A DNA stretch of 64,000 nt from Rhizobium sp. FKL33. Its GTDB lineage: Bacteria; Pseudomonadota; Alphaproteobacteria; Rhizobiales; Rhizobiaceae. The position numbers and the translations under genes were made by a program. Under the pieces are notes generated by a model. The model searched no databases and had not been told where the DNA came from. It worked only from the letters and a program-made list of their open reading frames with translations. Shown piece after piece: positions 19,548 to 28,319 of the stretch (position 1 is its first letter; each line of letters begins with the position of its first letter). The stretch covers positions 62,001-126,000 of the forward strand of contig NZ_STFX01000019.1 in NCBI RefSeq assembly GCF_005222915.1, written 5' to 3'.

Positions 19548-20748
19548 GACCCGTCCTCCTCAGCCGCGGCCGATCGATACGGTGGCCCCGTTGTTCTCGA
19601 TCCGCGTCATGGTCCACCCTCTTATAAGTTATCAGGGGCTTCATGGCGGCCAAGGGTTCGATCAGTCCGAAGGACTGAAGATCTTTGACGACTTTGCCGG
19701 CGTCCTTGTAAGCGGTTGCGGCCTCCTCGATCAGAAGATTGCGATCATCGCAGATGGTTTGTCCGCGCCAGGGATTGGTTTTGAGGGCATCCCGCTCCGA
19801 GCGGTTCGCGCCTTCGCGGCCATGCATGGCGCGTCGGTCGTATTTTCGTCCAGCTCCGTGCGAAATTCCCCAGTTAACCCGCCCGGCAGCCGGCGTCGCC
19901 CTGACAATGTAGCTGAGGCTGGCGCGAGAGCCAGCGACCGGCGCAATGATGTTGGCAGACACTGCCGCTGCGCCCTTGTAGTGCACGACATCCCCACCCA
20001 GTCTCCGAACCAGATTGTGCGGGATGTCGGCAATCAATCGCGCTTCTGTCTTGAGCGCGGCTGCGGCCCGCTCAGCGATCATTCGTCGGTTGAGGCTGGC
20101 CCAGGCGACCGCTGCGTCATGCTCGATCAGCCACTCGCGACCCGCAGCATCGTCGGGATCCAGGCCATCGACCTGCAGGCCATGCTTCGTGAGATGGCGC
20201 TGAAAGATCGACGCGCCGAGCGCGCGCGACCCGGAATGAACGAGCAGATAGAGCGACTGGCTGTCGATCAACGCAGTTCCAGGGTCGATGATCTCATCGA
20301 CGGCCTGCAGTTCACAAAAGTGATTGCCGCCGCCGATCGTGCCGAGATCATGATGGAAAAGATCGGATGGAAGACCCGCATCCACCAGTCTTTCCTGTGG
20401 GTCGCCGCACTCCATCTCTTCGAGCCGGCGAAACTGCAGCGCGGCTTTATCGATGCGTAGTTTACGAGTGGGCAAGTCCAAGGCGAAGAACGACATGCCA
20501 CATCCAATATCCGCTCCTATCAGTTGCGGATGAAGACGATCTCCCCTGGCCGTCATGCCGACCGGGCCATATTTGCCGGGATGGAGATCCGGATAGCCAA
20601 ACACGTCCTGAATGCCGCCGAGACGGGAAACGGTTTCGAGTTGATCAAGAGCCGCGCCTTCCATCCAGGCGGCTGCGGTGAAAATATGGTTGACCATCGC
20701 AGCACGCGATGTGTCTGGGGACGAAGCGTCCCCCGGAAGTTTGCCCAT
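19540..20748 (-). CDS. rtcB: RtcB-family RNA ligase (RtcB2 type, prfH partner)
   Basis: This 402-residue RNA ligase joins 3'-phosphate (or 2',3'-cyclic phosphate) and 5'-OH RNA ends using GTP and Mn2+. Metal and nucleotide motifs are intact: DIGCGM with Cys83, GGGNHF at 139-144, HSGSR at 171-175, the DIPHNLV His244, and SHGAGR with the His297 nucleophile that is guanylylated. The C-terminus ends in a basic tail. It precedes prfH with an eight-base overlap; no rtcA or rtcR is nearby, so this is the RtcB2-PrfH repair type. The ribosome site before 20748 is weak and the leader is unusual. Confidence 0.93.
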   Translation of the reverse strand: MGKLPGDASSPDTSRAAMVNHIFTAAAWMEGAALDQLETVSRLGGIQDVFGYPDLHPGKYGPVGMTARGDRLHPQLIGADIGCGMSFFALDLPTRKLRIDKAALQFRRLEEMECGDPQERLVDAGLPSDLFHHDLGTIGGGNHFCELQAVDEIIDPGTALIDSQSLYLLVHSGSRALGASIFQRHLTKHGLQVDGLDPDDAAGREWLIEHDAAVAWASLNRRMIAERAAAALKTEARLIADIPHNLVRRLGGDVVHYKGAAAVSANIIAPVAGSRASLSYIVRATPAAGRVNWGISHGAGRKYDRRAMHGREGANRSERDALKTNPWRGQTICDDRNLLIEEAATAYKDAGKVVKDLQSFGLIEPLAAMKPLITYKRVDHDADREQRGHRIDRPRLRRTGHD

Positions 20749-20769
20749 GTGAAATTTCCAGAAAATGGG

Positions 20770-20796
20770 TCATTGAGCCGGCGCAAAGCCGGTCAT
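20770..20796 (-). other. Eight-codon mini-ORF in frame with rtcB
   Basis: ATG at 20796 reads MTGFAPAQ then UGA, with a TAGGA ribosome-like site seven bases upstream. It is in the same frame as rtcB, 48 bases before it, and the stop is followed by C (UGAC, a weak termination context). A five-pair GC hairpin (20778-20792) spans the mini-ORF. Translation is unproven. Confidence 0.35.
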
Positions 20797-20823
20797 GATC
20801 GTCCTATCGCCGTTGACGGCTGA

Positions 20824-20868
20824 TTAGACGGCGCGCCCGCTGGGGCGAATAGACATATGTTCAGCCAT
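20824..20868 (-). other. Fourteen-residue leader ORF upstream of rtcB
   Basis: ATG at 20868 reads MAEHMSIRPSGRAV then stop. GGGAG lies seven bases upstream, a better ribosome site than that of rtcB itself. It lies 27 bases before the second mini-ORF and may be a leader peptide. Translation is inferred only. Confidence 0.35.
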
Positions 20869-20896
20869 GGGTCCGCTCCCTTTTCTGGTGTTGTCG

Positions 20897-20915
20897 ATGG
20901 TTGCACATCAACCAT
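20897..20915 (-). promoter_or_regulatory. Perfect 7-5-7 palindrome upstream of the rtcB-prfH operon
   Basis: ATGGTTG (20897-20903) and CAACCAT (20909-20915) are exact inverted repeats around five bases. They lie 29-47 bases before the first leader ORF and about 150 before rtcB. This looks like a dimeric repressor or activator site; the binding protein is unknown and no regulator gene is adjacent. Confidence 0.5.
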
Positions 20916-21000
20916 TGGCGCGTTCAATGCAAGAGCAGAATATCGGGTGAGCCGTTGCTCTCCGAGGCCTGTGGTGAATTCGCCACACTCAGAACGCGCA

Positions 21001-21027
21001 ACGGCCCCGGTTTTGCGCCGGGGCCGT
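21001..21027 (-). terminator. Hairpin after the chemoreceptor gene
   Basis: A perfect ten-pair stem ACGGCCCCGG/CCGGGGCCGT with a seven-base loop lies 23 bases after the chemoreceptor stop. No long U-tract follows on either strand. Confidence 0.6.
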
Positions 21028-21050
21028 CGATTGTCGTTTCGGCTCGCTGA

Positions 21051-23381
21051 TCAGAATTCCGACCAGGTCTGCTGGAGCATGTTCAGCGCAGCGTTGCCGC
21101 GCGAGACGGGCGCCGGGGCGGATGCGGCGCGCGAGGCGGGGGCGACGGCGCGCGGACGGGTCTGAGCCTGCGACGCGCCAGCCTGGCCGCCGAACTTGAA
21201 GGTGCTCATCAGGTCGCCGAGGCGGGCGCTTTCCTGGGCGAGGCCGGCGCCGGCGGCGTTCATTTCCTCGACCATGGCGGCGTTCTGCTGCGTGGCCTGG
21301 TCCATATGGTTGACGGCGGTGTTGATTTCGCCGAGGCCGGAGGCCTGTTCCTGGGCGGCGACGGCGATCGCGTCCATATGGGCGTTGATCGCCTGCACCA
21401 CTTCGGCGATGGCCGACAGACCTTCGCCGGTGTCCCTGACGAGGCGCACGCCTTCGGCGACGGCGGTTTCGGAATTGCCGATCAGCGCCTTGATCTCCTT
21501 GGCGGCGTTGGCCGAACGTTGCGCCAGTTCACGCACTTCCTGGGCGACGACGGCGAAACCCTTGCCGGCTTCGCCGGCGCGGGCGGCTTCGACGCCGGCG
21601 TTCAGCGCCAGAAGATTTGTCTGGAAGGCGATCTCGTCGATCACGCCGATGATCTGGCTGATCTGCTTGGACGAATGTTCGATCTTGCCCATGGCGGTGA
21701 CGGCGTTGGACACCACGGCGCTCGAGGTTTCGGCGCGGCTGCGGGCGCCGCGCACGAGGTCACGGGCTTCGGAAGCGCGCTTGGAGGTCGATTGCACATT
21801 GGCGGTGACTTCTTCCAGGGCGGCGGCGGTCTCTTCGAGCGAAGCGGCCTGCTGTTCGGTGCGCTTGGAGAGATTGTCAGACGCCTGCGAGATTTCCGAA
21901 CTGCCGTCGCGGACCATGCGGGCGGCCTGGCCGACGCCGGTTAGCGCGTCGCGCAGCTGCTGCACAGAGGCGTTGAAGTCGCGGCGCAGCGGTTCGAACT
22001 GCTGGGCGAAGGGCTCGTTGATCTGGCAGAGCAGATCGCCGGCGGCCAGGCTGCGCAGACCGGAGGCGAGCGCGCCGGTCGCCTGGTTGAGACGCTCGTC
22101 GGCTTCCTGTTCGGCGCGGCGCTGGAGTTCTTCGCGTTCCTGTTCCGAACGTTTGCGGTTTTCTTCCGCCTGGCGTTCGAGATTATCATTGCGGATGGCG
22201 GCTTCGCGGAACACTTCCACGGCGCGTGCCATTTCGCCGACTTCATCGCGGCGACGGACGCCCGGCACGGTGATCGACTTGTCGCCACCGGCGAGCGCCG
22301 TCATGCAGCGGGTGAGGGCGGCGATCGGGCCGGTGACGCGGAACAGGATGACCGAAATGGTGACTGCACAGATGGCGAGGATGACGATGAAGGCCAAGGC
22401 GCAGAGGATCGTGGTCGTCAGCGCGGCGGCGCGGAGTTCCGCCGACGATGTCGTCAGCGTCGCAACGGCTTCCGAGGCGACATTGGCGATGTTCTTCAGC
22501 TTTCCCGTCACCAGCGGGCGCCAGTCGTCGAGCTTGAGCGGCGTCGGGGTTCCATCCTTAAGCGCCTGAATGGTCTGATCGCGAACGGCTCCGAATTCGG
22601 CGCCGAAGTAGCCGTTGTTCGCCTCTGCGGCGGCGGCCTTGATTGCGTCGGGCGTGGCGTCGTGATTAACGAGCGTCTCTGTGGCTTTCCAGGCGAAAGC
22701 CATGGTGGCGAGGTCGGCGTCGATCTGTCGGCTCTGTTCCGGCGTCAACTTTCCGTCGCCAGCCATGGCGGTGTTGACGGTCAGGAATGCGGCCCCGCCG
22801 ATGGCGCGGGCGGACCAGGCCAAAGCGCGGATCTGGATAAGCGCGGTCTGGTTGGGGTCGTGGGCGCGGATATCGACCTCGACGGCATCCGAGGCGTCTT
22901 CCAGCGCTCTCAGGAATTGCTGGCCGACATCCATGACAGATTGCTGGAGCGCCGCGTCGCGGTTCGCCAGCGGTTTGGCGATTGCGGCGTCGACTTCGGC
23001 GCGAACGGCGAGGAAGCGGTCCAAGACCGAGAAGAGCTGCGACAATTTCCCGTTGATGTCTCCGTCGTCGACCATATCCGCCGACGCCTTCACCTTTGCC
23101 ACGGCCTCATCGACCGCGCTGCGGTTTTTGGCGAGAGAGGCGACAGTGGCTGCGTTTTCGTTCTGATCCAGTTTCAGCGCCGCGACGCTGTCGCCGCGTT
23201 CATTGCGGAAATTGAGAAGCGTGCGGAACAAGCCCTCGTCGAGCGTCGCCAGTTCATTGACATGAGACTGAGTGACGTAATCGGAATGAGCGGTCAGCAT
23301 GGATTTGCCCATCAGCCCGCTGGCGATGAGCCCAATCAGGACGAAGGTCCCCATCAGGATATTGCGAATTGAAATTGTCAT
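21051..23381 (-). CDS. Methyl-accepting chemotaxis protein
   Basis: This 776-residue chemoreceptor has an N-terminal helix ([20 protein letters not shown]), a large alpha-helical periplasmic sensor (about 30-330), a second helix ([26 protein letters not shown]), a HAMP region and a cytoplasmic signalling domain. The conserved hairpin tip reads [31 protein letters not shown] (given in pieces: [13 protein letters not shown] then [13 protein letters not shown]). The start at 23381 follows a GGGGGAA ribosome site. The ligand is unknown. It ends TWSEF, an aromatic tail that could tether CheR. Confidence 0.92.
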   Translation of the reverse strand: MTISIRNILMGTFVLIGLIASGLMGKSMLTAHSDYVTQSHVNELATLDEGLFRTLLNFRNERGDSVAALKLDQNENAATVASLAKNRSAVDEAVAKVKASADMVDDGDINGKLSQLFSVLDRFLAVRAEVDAAIAKPLANRDAALQQSVMDVGQQFLRALEDASDAVEVDIRAHDPNQTALIQIRALAWSARAIGGAAFLTVNTAMAGDGKLTPEQSRQIDADLATMAFAWKATETLVNHDATPDAIKAAAAEANNGYFGAEFGAVRDQTIQALKDGTPTPLKLDDWRPLVTGKLKNIANVASEAVATLTTSSAELRAAALTTTILCALAFIVILAICAVTISVILFRVTGPIAALTRCMTALAGGDKSITVPGVRRRDEVGEMARAVEVFREAAIRNDNLERQAEENRKRSEQEREELQRRAEQEADERLNQATGALASGLRSLAAGDLLCQINEPFAQQFEPLRRDFNASVQQLRDALTGVGQAARMVRDGSSEISQASDNLSKRTEQQAASLEETAAALEEVTANVQSTSKRASEARDLVRGARSRAETSSAVVSNAVTAMGKIEHSSKQISQIIGVIDEIAFQTNLLALNAGVEAARAGEAGKGFAVVAQEVRELAQRSANAAKEIKALIGNSETAVAEGVRLVRDTGEGLSAIAEVVQAINAHMDAIAVAAQEQASGLGEINTAVNHMDQATQQNAAMVEEMNAAGAGLAQESARLGDLMSTFKFGGQAGASQAQTRPRAVAPASRAASAPAPVSRGNAALNMLQQTWSEF

Positions 23382-23734
23382 CGTCTTCCCCCTCGCCGCG
23401 CAGGCGGCAGATAAACCCGAAGCAATACTGCGCCCGACTTGTCGACCGAACCGCAATTTGTTCGGTTGGCGTCGGCTGAGCGCAAAATTGCTGTTGTTCG
23501 GCAAAGTCGCTTCTGGAGGTTTCTGCTGTATTAATGAAAACAGTGAGATTTAATAAAAGTGACCGCTGACATTGCCGGCGCCATTATCTTCGCCAATTTC
23601 CGATTGCGATCCTTTGTTGATATGCAATTAAGGCAATTTATTTAGGGAGTTCTATTTTAGCGAGGTGCGTATTTTAGATTAAGCGCAGATTGCGCTTGTC
23701 AAGATATACATGCAGCCTGCTTCGGGCGATGATT
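23382..23734 (-). promoter_or_regulatory. AT-rich gap before the chemoreceptor, with two inverted repeats
   Basis: This 353-base gap lies between pth and the chemoreceptor. It holds a perfect AAGCGCA-GAT-TGCGCTT palindrome (23681-23697), which may end pth or bind a regulator. It also has an ACCGAAC-N8-GTTCGGT repeat near 23445-23466, in the chemoreceptor promoter area. No ORF or RNA gene is evident. Confidence 0.4.
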
Positions 23735-24433
23735 TTAGTCAGATTTATCGCCTAATAACTTCTTCAGCATTTCGGCCATCGGCCCGGTGGCCACAGCCTT
23801 CGGGCCCTGGGGGCGGGCCTGGCGAATATGCGACTGGCCGGCGGGTTTCGGCTTTGTGGGTTCAACCTTGGCGTCGCCGCCCGACAGCTTGTTCATGAAC
23901 TGGCTTCCATCGCCCTTGAGCAGGAGACCGGCATGAAGCGCGATGTCGTCGAGCAGCGGATCGAGCCAGGTCTGGTCGATCTTGGCGAAATCGCCGAGGA
24001 CATGGTTGTGCACGAGTTCCTTGGCGCCGGGATGGCCGATGCCGAGGCGCACGCGGCGATACTCCCTGCCGCAATGGGCGTCCATGGATTTGAGCCCGTT
24101 ATGGCCGCCGTGACCGCCGCCTGTTTTCACGCGCACTTTCGCTGCGGGCAAATCGAGCTCGTCATGGAAGACGGTGATGTCGGCGGGGGTGAGTTTGTAG
24201 AAGCGCATGGCTTCGCCGACACTCTCGCCGGAAAGGTTCATGAAGGTCTGCGGTTTCATCAGCAGGATCTTCTCGCCGTCGATCTCGCCTTCGGAGATTT
24301 CAGCCTTGAACTTCTTCGACCAGGGGCCGAAAGGCAGCTTGCGGTGAATGGCGTCGATGGCCATGAAGCCGATATTGTGGCGGTTGCCTTGATATTTCGG
24401 GCCCGGATTGCCCAGTCCTGCAAAGATCTTCAT
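23735..24433 (-). CDS. pth: Peptidyl-tRNA hydrolase
   Basis: This 232-residue enzyme frees tRNA from peptidyl-tRNA dropped by stalled ribosomes. The catalytic His is in NRHNIGF (about residues 18-24), with the Asn of FMNLSGESV and the Asp of VFHDELDLP also present. The start at 24433 ([15 protein letters not shown]) is the family start. The C-terminal tail beyond residue 190 (Pro/Lys-rich) is longer than in enterobacteria but usual in Rhizobiales. It follows rplY after a terminator. Confidence 0.95.
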   Translation of the reverse strand: MKIFAGLGNPGPKYQGNRHNIGFMAIDAIHRKLPFGPWSKKFKAEISEGEIDGEKILLMKPQTFMNLSGESVGEAMRFYKLTPADITVFHDELDLPAAKVRVKTGGGHGGHNGLKSMDAHCGREYRRVRLGIGHPGAKELVHNHVLGDFAKIDQTWLDPLLDDIALHAGLLLKGDGSQFMNKLSGGDAKVEPTKPKPAGQSHIRQARPQGPKAVATGPMAEMLKKLLGDKSD

Positions 24434-24515
24434 CGGTTCATGCCTCGGCTTGCCGTTTGCGCCTTCCAAGCCGCAACCGGCTGGCAATGTCAACCATTCC
24501 AGACGGCGCGGCATG

Positions 24516-24547
24516 AAAAACCCCGCGCGGCTTGCGCCGGCGGGGTT
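24516..24547 (-). terminator. Rho-independent terminator after rplY
   Basis: AACCCCGC pairs with GCGGGGTT around a GC-rich inner region and is followed by five T on the minus strand. A second perfect ten-pair hairpin, GCCGTCCGGC/GCCGGACGGC with an ATAC loop (24555-24578), lies between it and the rplY stop. Read-through to pth may still occur. Confidence 0.85.
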
Positions 24548-24591
24548 CGAAGTCGCCGTCCGGCATACGCCGGACGGCCATAGTCTTGTTG

Positions 24592-25185
24592 TTATTCCGC
24601 TTCGCCGGTCGTGCCGCCAGCCGGGGCAACGATCGTGGCGATCGTGAAGTCGCGGTCGGCGATCACGGGGGTCACGCCAGCCGGCAGCTTGACGTGCGAG
24701 ATGTGGATGCCGTCGCCGATCTTCAGGCCGGAGAGGTCGGCCGTGATGAATTCCGGGATGGCGTCAGCCGGGCAATGGACTTCGACTTCGTGACGAACGA
24801 CGTTCAGCACGCCGCCGATCTTGATGCCCGGGGACTTTTCTTCATTGATGAAGTGAACCGGGATCTCGACGGTGACCTGGCTGCTGCCGGACACGCGGAG
24901 GAAGTCGACATGCATGGTGAAGTCGCGGACCGGATCCAGCTGATAATCCTTCGGCAGGACCGAGATCTTCTGGCCGTCGACGTCGATGGTGGCGACGGTG
25001 GTCATGAAACCGCCGGCGTGAATCTTCAGCGTCACTTCCTTCACGGGGAGGGAAATGGACAGGGGGGCCTGCTTGTCGCCATAGATGACGGCAGGGATGC
25101 GGCCGTTGCGGCGAAGTTCGCGGGAGGACCCCTTACCAACCCGTTCGCGCAGCTCGGCCTTGAGCTCGTAAGTTGCGTGGCTCAT
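24592..25185 (-). CDS. rplY: Ribosomal protein bL25 (Ctc-type, long form)
   Basis: This 197-residue protein has the 5S-rRNA-binding L25 domain (about 5-95, with [22 protein letters not shown]) and the C-terminal TL5/Ctc beta domain typical of non-enterobacterial L25. It stabilises 5S rRNA in the large subunit. The start at 25185 gives [17 protein letters not shown]. Its place between prs and pth is the standard Rhizobiales order, here with about 6 kb of other genes inserted before prs. Confidence 0.95.
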   Translation of the reverse strand: MSHATYELKAELRERVGKGSSRELRRNGRIPAVIYGDKQAPLSISLPVKEVTLKIHAGGFMTTVATIDVDGQKISVLPKDYQLDPVRDFTMHVDFLRVSGSSQVTVEIPVHFINEEKSPGIKIGGVLNVVRHEVEVHCPADAIPEFITADLSGLKIGDGIHISHVKLPAGVTPVIADRDFTIATIVAPAGGTTGEAE

Positions 25186-25433
25186 GGCTATTCCTTTCAA
25201 GTTTGCGGAGTGTCCCGAGCGGCGCGGACGCCGACCCAAAACGACATATCTTTGTGGATACGCCTCCGCCGTGCCTCCAAGGGTGTCCCGGCGGATGCGC
25301 GCCTATACCCCAATGTCCCCGGCAATGCAAGTCGCGCGCATGTCCCGAAAGATGCGCCCGCCGCGATTGACCCGGGGGGAACGCCGGGGCAATCTCCCCG
25401 CATTGTCGAATCCGACCGCATACGGAGCCTGCC

Positions 25434-26894
25434 ATGATGCGTAAAGCGCTATACGCCGCGACGGCCATCGCCCTCGCTTTTTCTCCCGCCGCCTCGCGCG
25501 CGGCCGAGATCAACCAGGCCGGAGCCCAGAAACTGCTCGACAGCCTCACCTATTATCTTCCGAAAAGCGTCAATGACAGCGGTTTCTTGACCGTCACGCC
25601 CGGCTCGCAGCGTTACGAGTTGCGGATGGACTTCGCCACGCTTCTCAAGGATGTCGATCCCAAGGTCTTCACGATCGAGGGTCTGAAGCCGATCTCCTAT
25701 TACCTGACGCCTCAGGATGACGGGTTGTGGAAGGCCGAGCTCAACGATCGGCTGGATGTATCGGGCAGCTTCAATACCGAAGGCAAGTCGTCCACCTTCG
25801 TTTACAAGATCGAGAAGATGACCGGCGACGCCCTGTTCGACCCGGCCGTCTCCTTCTTCCGCACCAGCAACACCGTCTATGAGAACATCGCCATCACCAC
25901 CCAGACCGGTCCGGAAATGGTGGATATTGCGATCGCAAAGGCCGCGCAGGACACGCGGCTCGAAAACGTCGTCAACGGACGCGGCGATCTCGTCGGCAAT
26001 TTCAGCGTCAGCGGATTGAGTGAGACGATCAATGGCCCCGGACAGGGCGGACAAGTGCGCATCGACGCAGCCTCGATGGACGGGCGCGTGCAGATGGACA
26101 AAGCCGGGCTCGCTCCGATGCGCGATCTCGTCGTCTTCGTCCTCGATCTCGTGAAAACCGGCAAGAAGACCCTGTCGGTGGAAGAGAGCGCCAAGCTCAA
26201 GGCGCTGATCCGCGCCAATGTGCCGCTCGTCGACAATCTGGTCGAGGACATTCATTTCCGCGATGTGAAAGTCAATGCATCCAACATGACGTTCTCGGCC
26301 GCCGACATCGGCTACAAGATCGCCTTCAACGGCTTGAAGCCGGACAGCCGCTTCGAGTTCGAGGTGAACGCCACCGATCCGTCCGCCCCTGCCGGTCTGT
26401 TGCCGCCCGGCACGGAAGCCGCCATGCCGAAATCGCTGAGCTTCGGCATGGCGATGCGTGATCTCAATCTCGAAGGGGTGGTGACCTATCTCGCCGACCA
26501 CGCCGACTTCACCAAGAGCGAGCCGCTGACGCCGCAACAATCCGATGAACTCGGCAAGATCGCGCTGCCGAACGGCAAGATGAATTTCGAGTTCACCAAT
26601 GTCGCCGCCAAGTCCGACGTTTATGACATCGCGCTCAGTGGATCGATGCAAGTCGAGATGACCCAAAGCGACAAACCGAACATCAATGTCGATATCGTCG
26701 CCCGCGATTTCGACAAGACGGTCAAGTTCCTGCAGGACAACGCCGCGACCGTGCCCGAATTCGGCCAGGGCGCATTCATGGCCTTGATGATGAAGGGCTT
26801 CGGCCGCGAGCAACCCGACGGCTCCATCCTCTGGAACGTCAAGATGGGGGCTGACGGCCAGGTCATCATCAACGGGCAGCCGATGAAGATGTAA
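25434..26894 (+). CDS. Exported protein of unknown function
   Basis: This 486-residue protein has a signal peptide (MRKALYAATAIALAFSPAASRAAE) and then a long beta-rich periplasmic region without further helices. It ends with NVKMGADGQVIINGQPMKM. The pattern recalls DUF2125/DUF945-like envelope proteins, but I cannot confirm it. Two adjacent ATGs (25434, 25437) leave the start uncertain by one codon. It stands alone, ending at a strong hairpin. Confidence 0.72.
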   Translation: MMRKALYAATAIALAFSPAASRAAEINQAGAQKLLDSLTYYLPKSVNDSGFLTVTPGSQRYELRMDFATLLKDVDPKVFTIEGLKPISYYLTPQDDGLWKAELNDRLDVSGSFNTEGKSSTFVYKIEKMTGDALFDPAVSFFRTSNTVYENIAITTQTGPEMVDIAIAKAAQDTRLENVVNGRGDLVGNFSVSGLSETINGPGQGGQVRIDAASMDGRVQMDKAGLAPMRDLVVFVLDLVKTGKKTLSVEESAKLKALIRANVPLVDNLVEDIHFRDVKVNASNMTFSAADIGYKIAFNGLKPDSRFEFEVNATDPSAPAGLLPPGTEAAMPKSLSFGMAMRDLNLEGVVTYLADHADFTKSEPLTPQQSDELGKIALPNGKMNFEFTNVAAKSDVYDIALSGSMQVEMTQSDKPNINVDIVARDFDKTVKFLQDNAATVPEFGQGAFMALMMKGFGREQPDGSILWNVKMGADGQVIINGQPMKM

Positions 26895-26937
26895 GGCCTC
26901 GCCAAGCGGTACGGACGAAGCGTCGCAGATTTGCGAC

Positions 26938-26993
26938 AGGCCGGCGGAGCGGGGAAAGATGCGTCATATTTTCCTTATGTTCGCCGGCCTTTT
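26938..26993 (+). terminator. Long-loop terminator
   Basis: AGGCCGGCG (26938-26946) pairs perfectly with CGCCGGCCT (26982-26990), with an inner GGAAA/TTTCC pairing, and runs into TTTT. Directly before it is a GTCGCA-GATT-TGCGAC hairpin (26922-26937). Confidence 0.75.
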
Positions 26994-27084
26994 CATGATA
27001 ATCCTGTGAGGGAAATGCCGGGAGAGTGACGACAGCGCGAAAAGCGCCGGATGTAGACACGGGCAGACGCTTTGGGAGGAGCTC

Positions 27085-28050
27085 ATGCTTGGATCGAACC
27101 AGCACGCGGATAAAGTCTACCAACTGACCCAGGAGAAATCGGCCGGAGCGAGTTCGCCGATTGCAGCGTCCTGGCGGCGATGTCTGACACGATACGGGCT
27201 GACGCCCGAAGACAAGCGCGACCCGCACCGGCTGACGGAAGCGGAATTTCAGGAAGTGCTCGGCCAGTCCGGCCATGTCGTCGAAGAAGCGGCGGGCGAG
27301 CTCGACTGGCTGTTCGGCATGGTCGGCCGCGCCGGCTGCTGCATCGTCATCACCGACAGCAACGGCGTCGTGCTCGACCGTCGCGGCGTCAACGGCGAAG
27401 ACAAGGAATTTCGCGATCTCGGCCTATGGACCGGCGCTCTGTGGAGCGAGGCGAGCGTCGGCACCAACGGCATCGGCACTGCGCTCGCCGATGGGCGCAT
27501 GGTGACGGTTTTCCGCGACCAGCACTTTCTCTCATCCAATATCGGACTGTCTTGCGCGTCTGCGCCGGTGCGCGACCATGTAGGCCGGATCGTCGCGGCG
27601 ATCGACATTTCCACGGCCCGGCGCGACGCCTCCGAAATGATCATGCCTGTGCTGGCGCAAGCCGCGCGGGACACGGCCGGCCGTATCGAGGTCAATCTCT
27701 TCCGCCGCGCCTATAGCCGCGCCCGCATCGTGCTGCTCGACAACCAGTCGCATTCCGGCTCGGCGCTGTTGGCGGTGGATCGCGACGACATGGTGTTGGG
27801 CGCGACCCGCGCCGCGCGGCTGGCGCTCAAGATCGACGACGCGATGATCCAGAGCGGCATACCGGCCTCCGACATTCTGAGCGAAACGCGCGACGACAGG
27901 AGCGCCGACCTGCTGGAAGCGGAACGCGCCGCATTGAGGCGGGCGCTGGCGCGCAACAACGGCAATGTGTCGCTGACGGCGCAGATGCTCGGCATCAGCA
28001 GGGCGACTCTGCACAGGAAGATCAACAAGCTCAACCTGCACGGTGAGTGA
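27085..28050 (+). CDS. GAF-domain Fis-type regulator without AAA+ domain
   Basis: This 321-residue protein has an AcoR-like N-terminal GAF domain (SWRRCLTRYGL, then ITDSNGVVLDRRG and the SVGTNGIGTAL signature near residue 130). It ends in a Fis-type helix-turn-helix (NNGNVSLTAQMLGISRATLHRKI). The central sigma-54-activating ATPase found in AcoR is absent, so it cannot remodel sigma-54 polymerase and probably acts as a plain DNA-binding sensor. A GGGAGGAG ribosome site fits the start. Ligand and targets are unknown. Confidence 0.85.
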   Translation: MLGSNQHADKVYQLTQEKSAGASSPIAASWRRCLTRYGLTPEDKRDPHRLTEAEFQEVLGQSGHVVEEAAGELDWLFGMVGRAGCCIVITDSNGVVLDRRGVNGEDKEFRDLGLWTGALWSEASVGTNGIGTALADGRMVTVFRDQHFLSSNIGLSCASAPVRDHVGRIVAAIDISTARRDASEMIMPVLAQAARDTAGRIEVNLFRRAYSRARIVLLDNQSHSGSALLAVDRDDMVLGATRAARLALKIDDAMIQSGIPASDILSETRDDRSADLLEAERAALRRALARNNGNVSLTAQMLGISRATLHRKINKLNLHGE

Positions 28051-28237
28051 CGATCGATATGAACGGGTAGGTGGAGGCGGATCAGTTCACCGGCGCCGCC
28101 AGTGTGATCTCGAATAGGGAGCGTCTGGGAACAGCCTCTGCATTTAAGGTCGCGCTTACTCGACTTCTGATTACAGGGAAATTGCGGTTGTTTGCGCGCT
28201 TCTTGCTCTTTTCCAGCGCGTTCAGGACGCTTCTACC

Positions 28238-28256
28238 TTGACATCCGTTACGGATG
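28238..28256 (+). promoter_or_regulatory. TTGACA element overlapped by a 15-base palindrome
   Basis: TTGACA (28238-28243) is overlapped by CATCCGT-T-ACGGATG (28242-28256), a perfect palindrome. It lies 64 bases before the GGDEF-EAL start. A convincing -10 is not obvious. It looks like a repressor site on that promoter. Confidence 0.5.
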
Positions 28257-28319
28257 AGGCCCCGATTAAGCCTGCATTAAACCACTCGTGGTAGGTGCTA
28301 GAGACTGGCGGGGGAGCGA

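Noticed and set aside
20880-20920. Sigma-54 promoter for rtcB, as in the E. coli rtc operon
   Set aside because: No GG-N10-GC arrangement is present and no rtcR gene is nearby.
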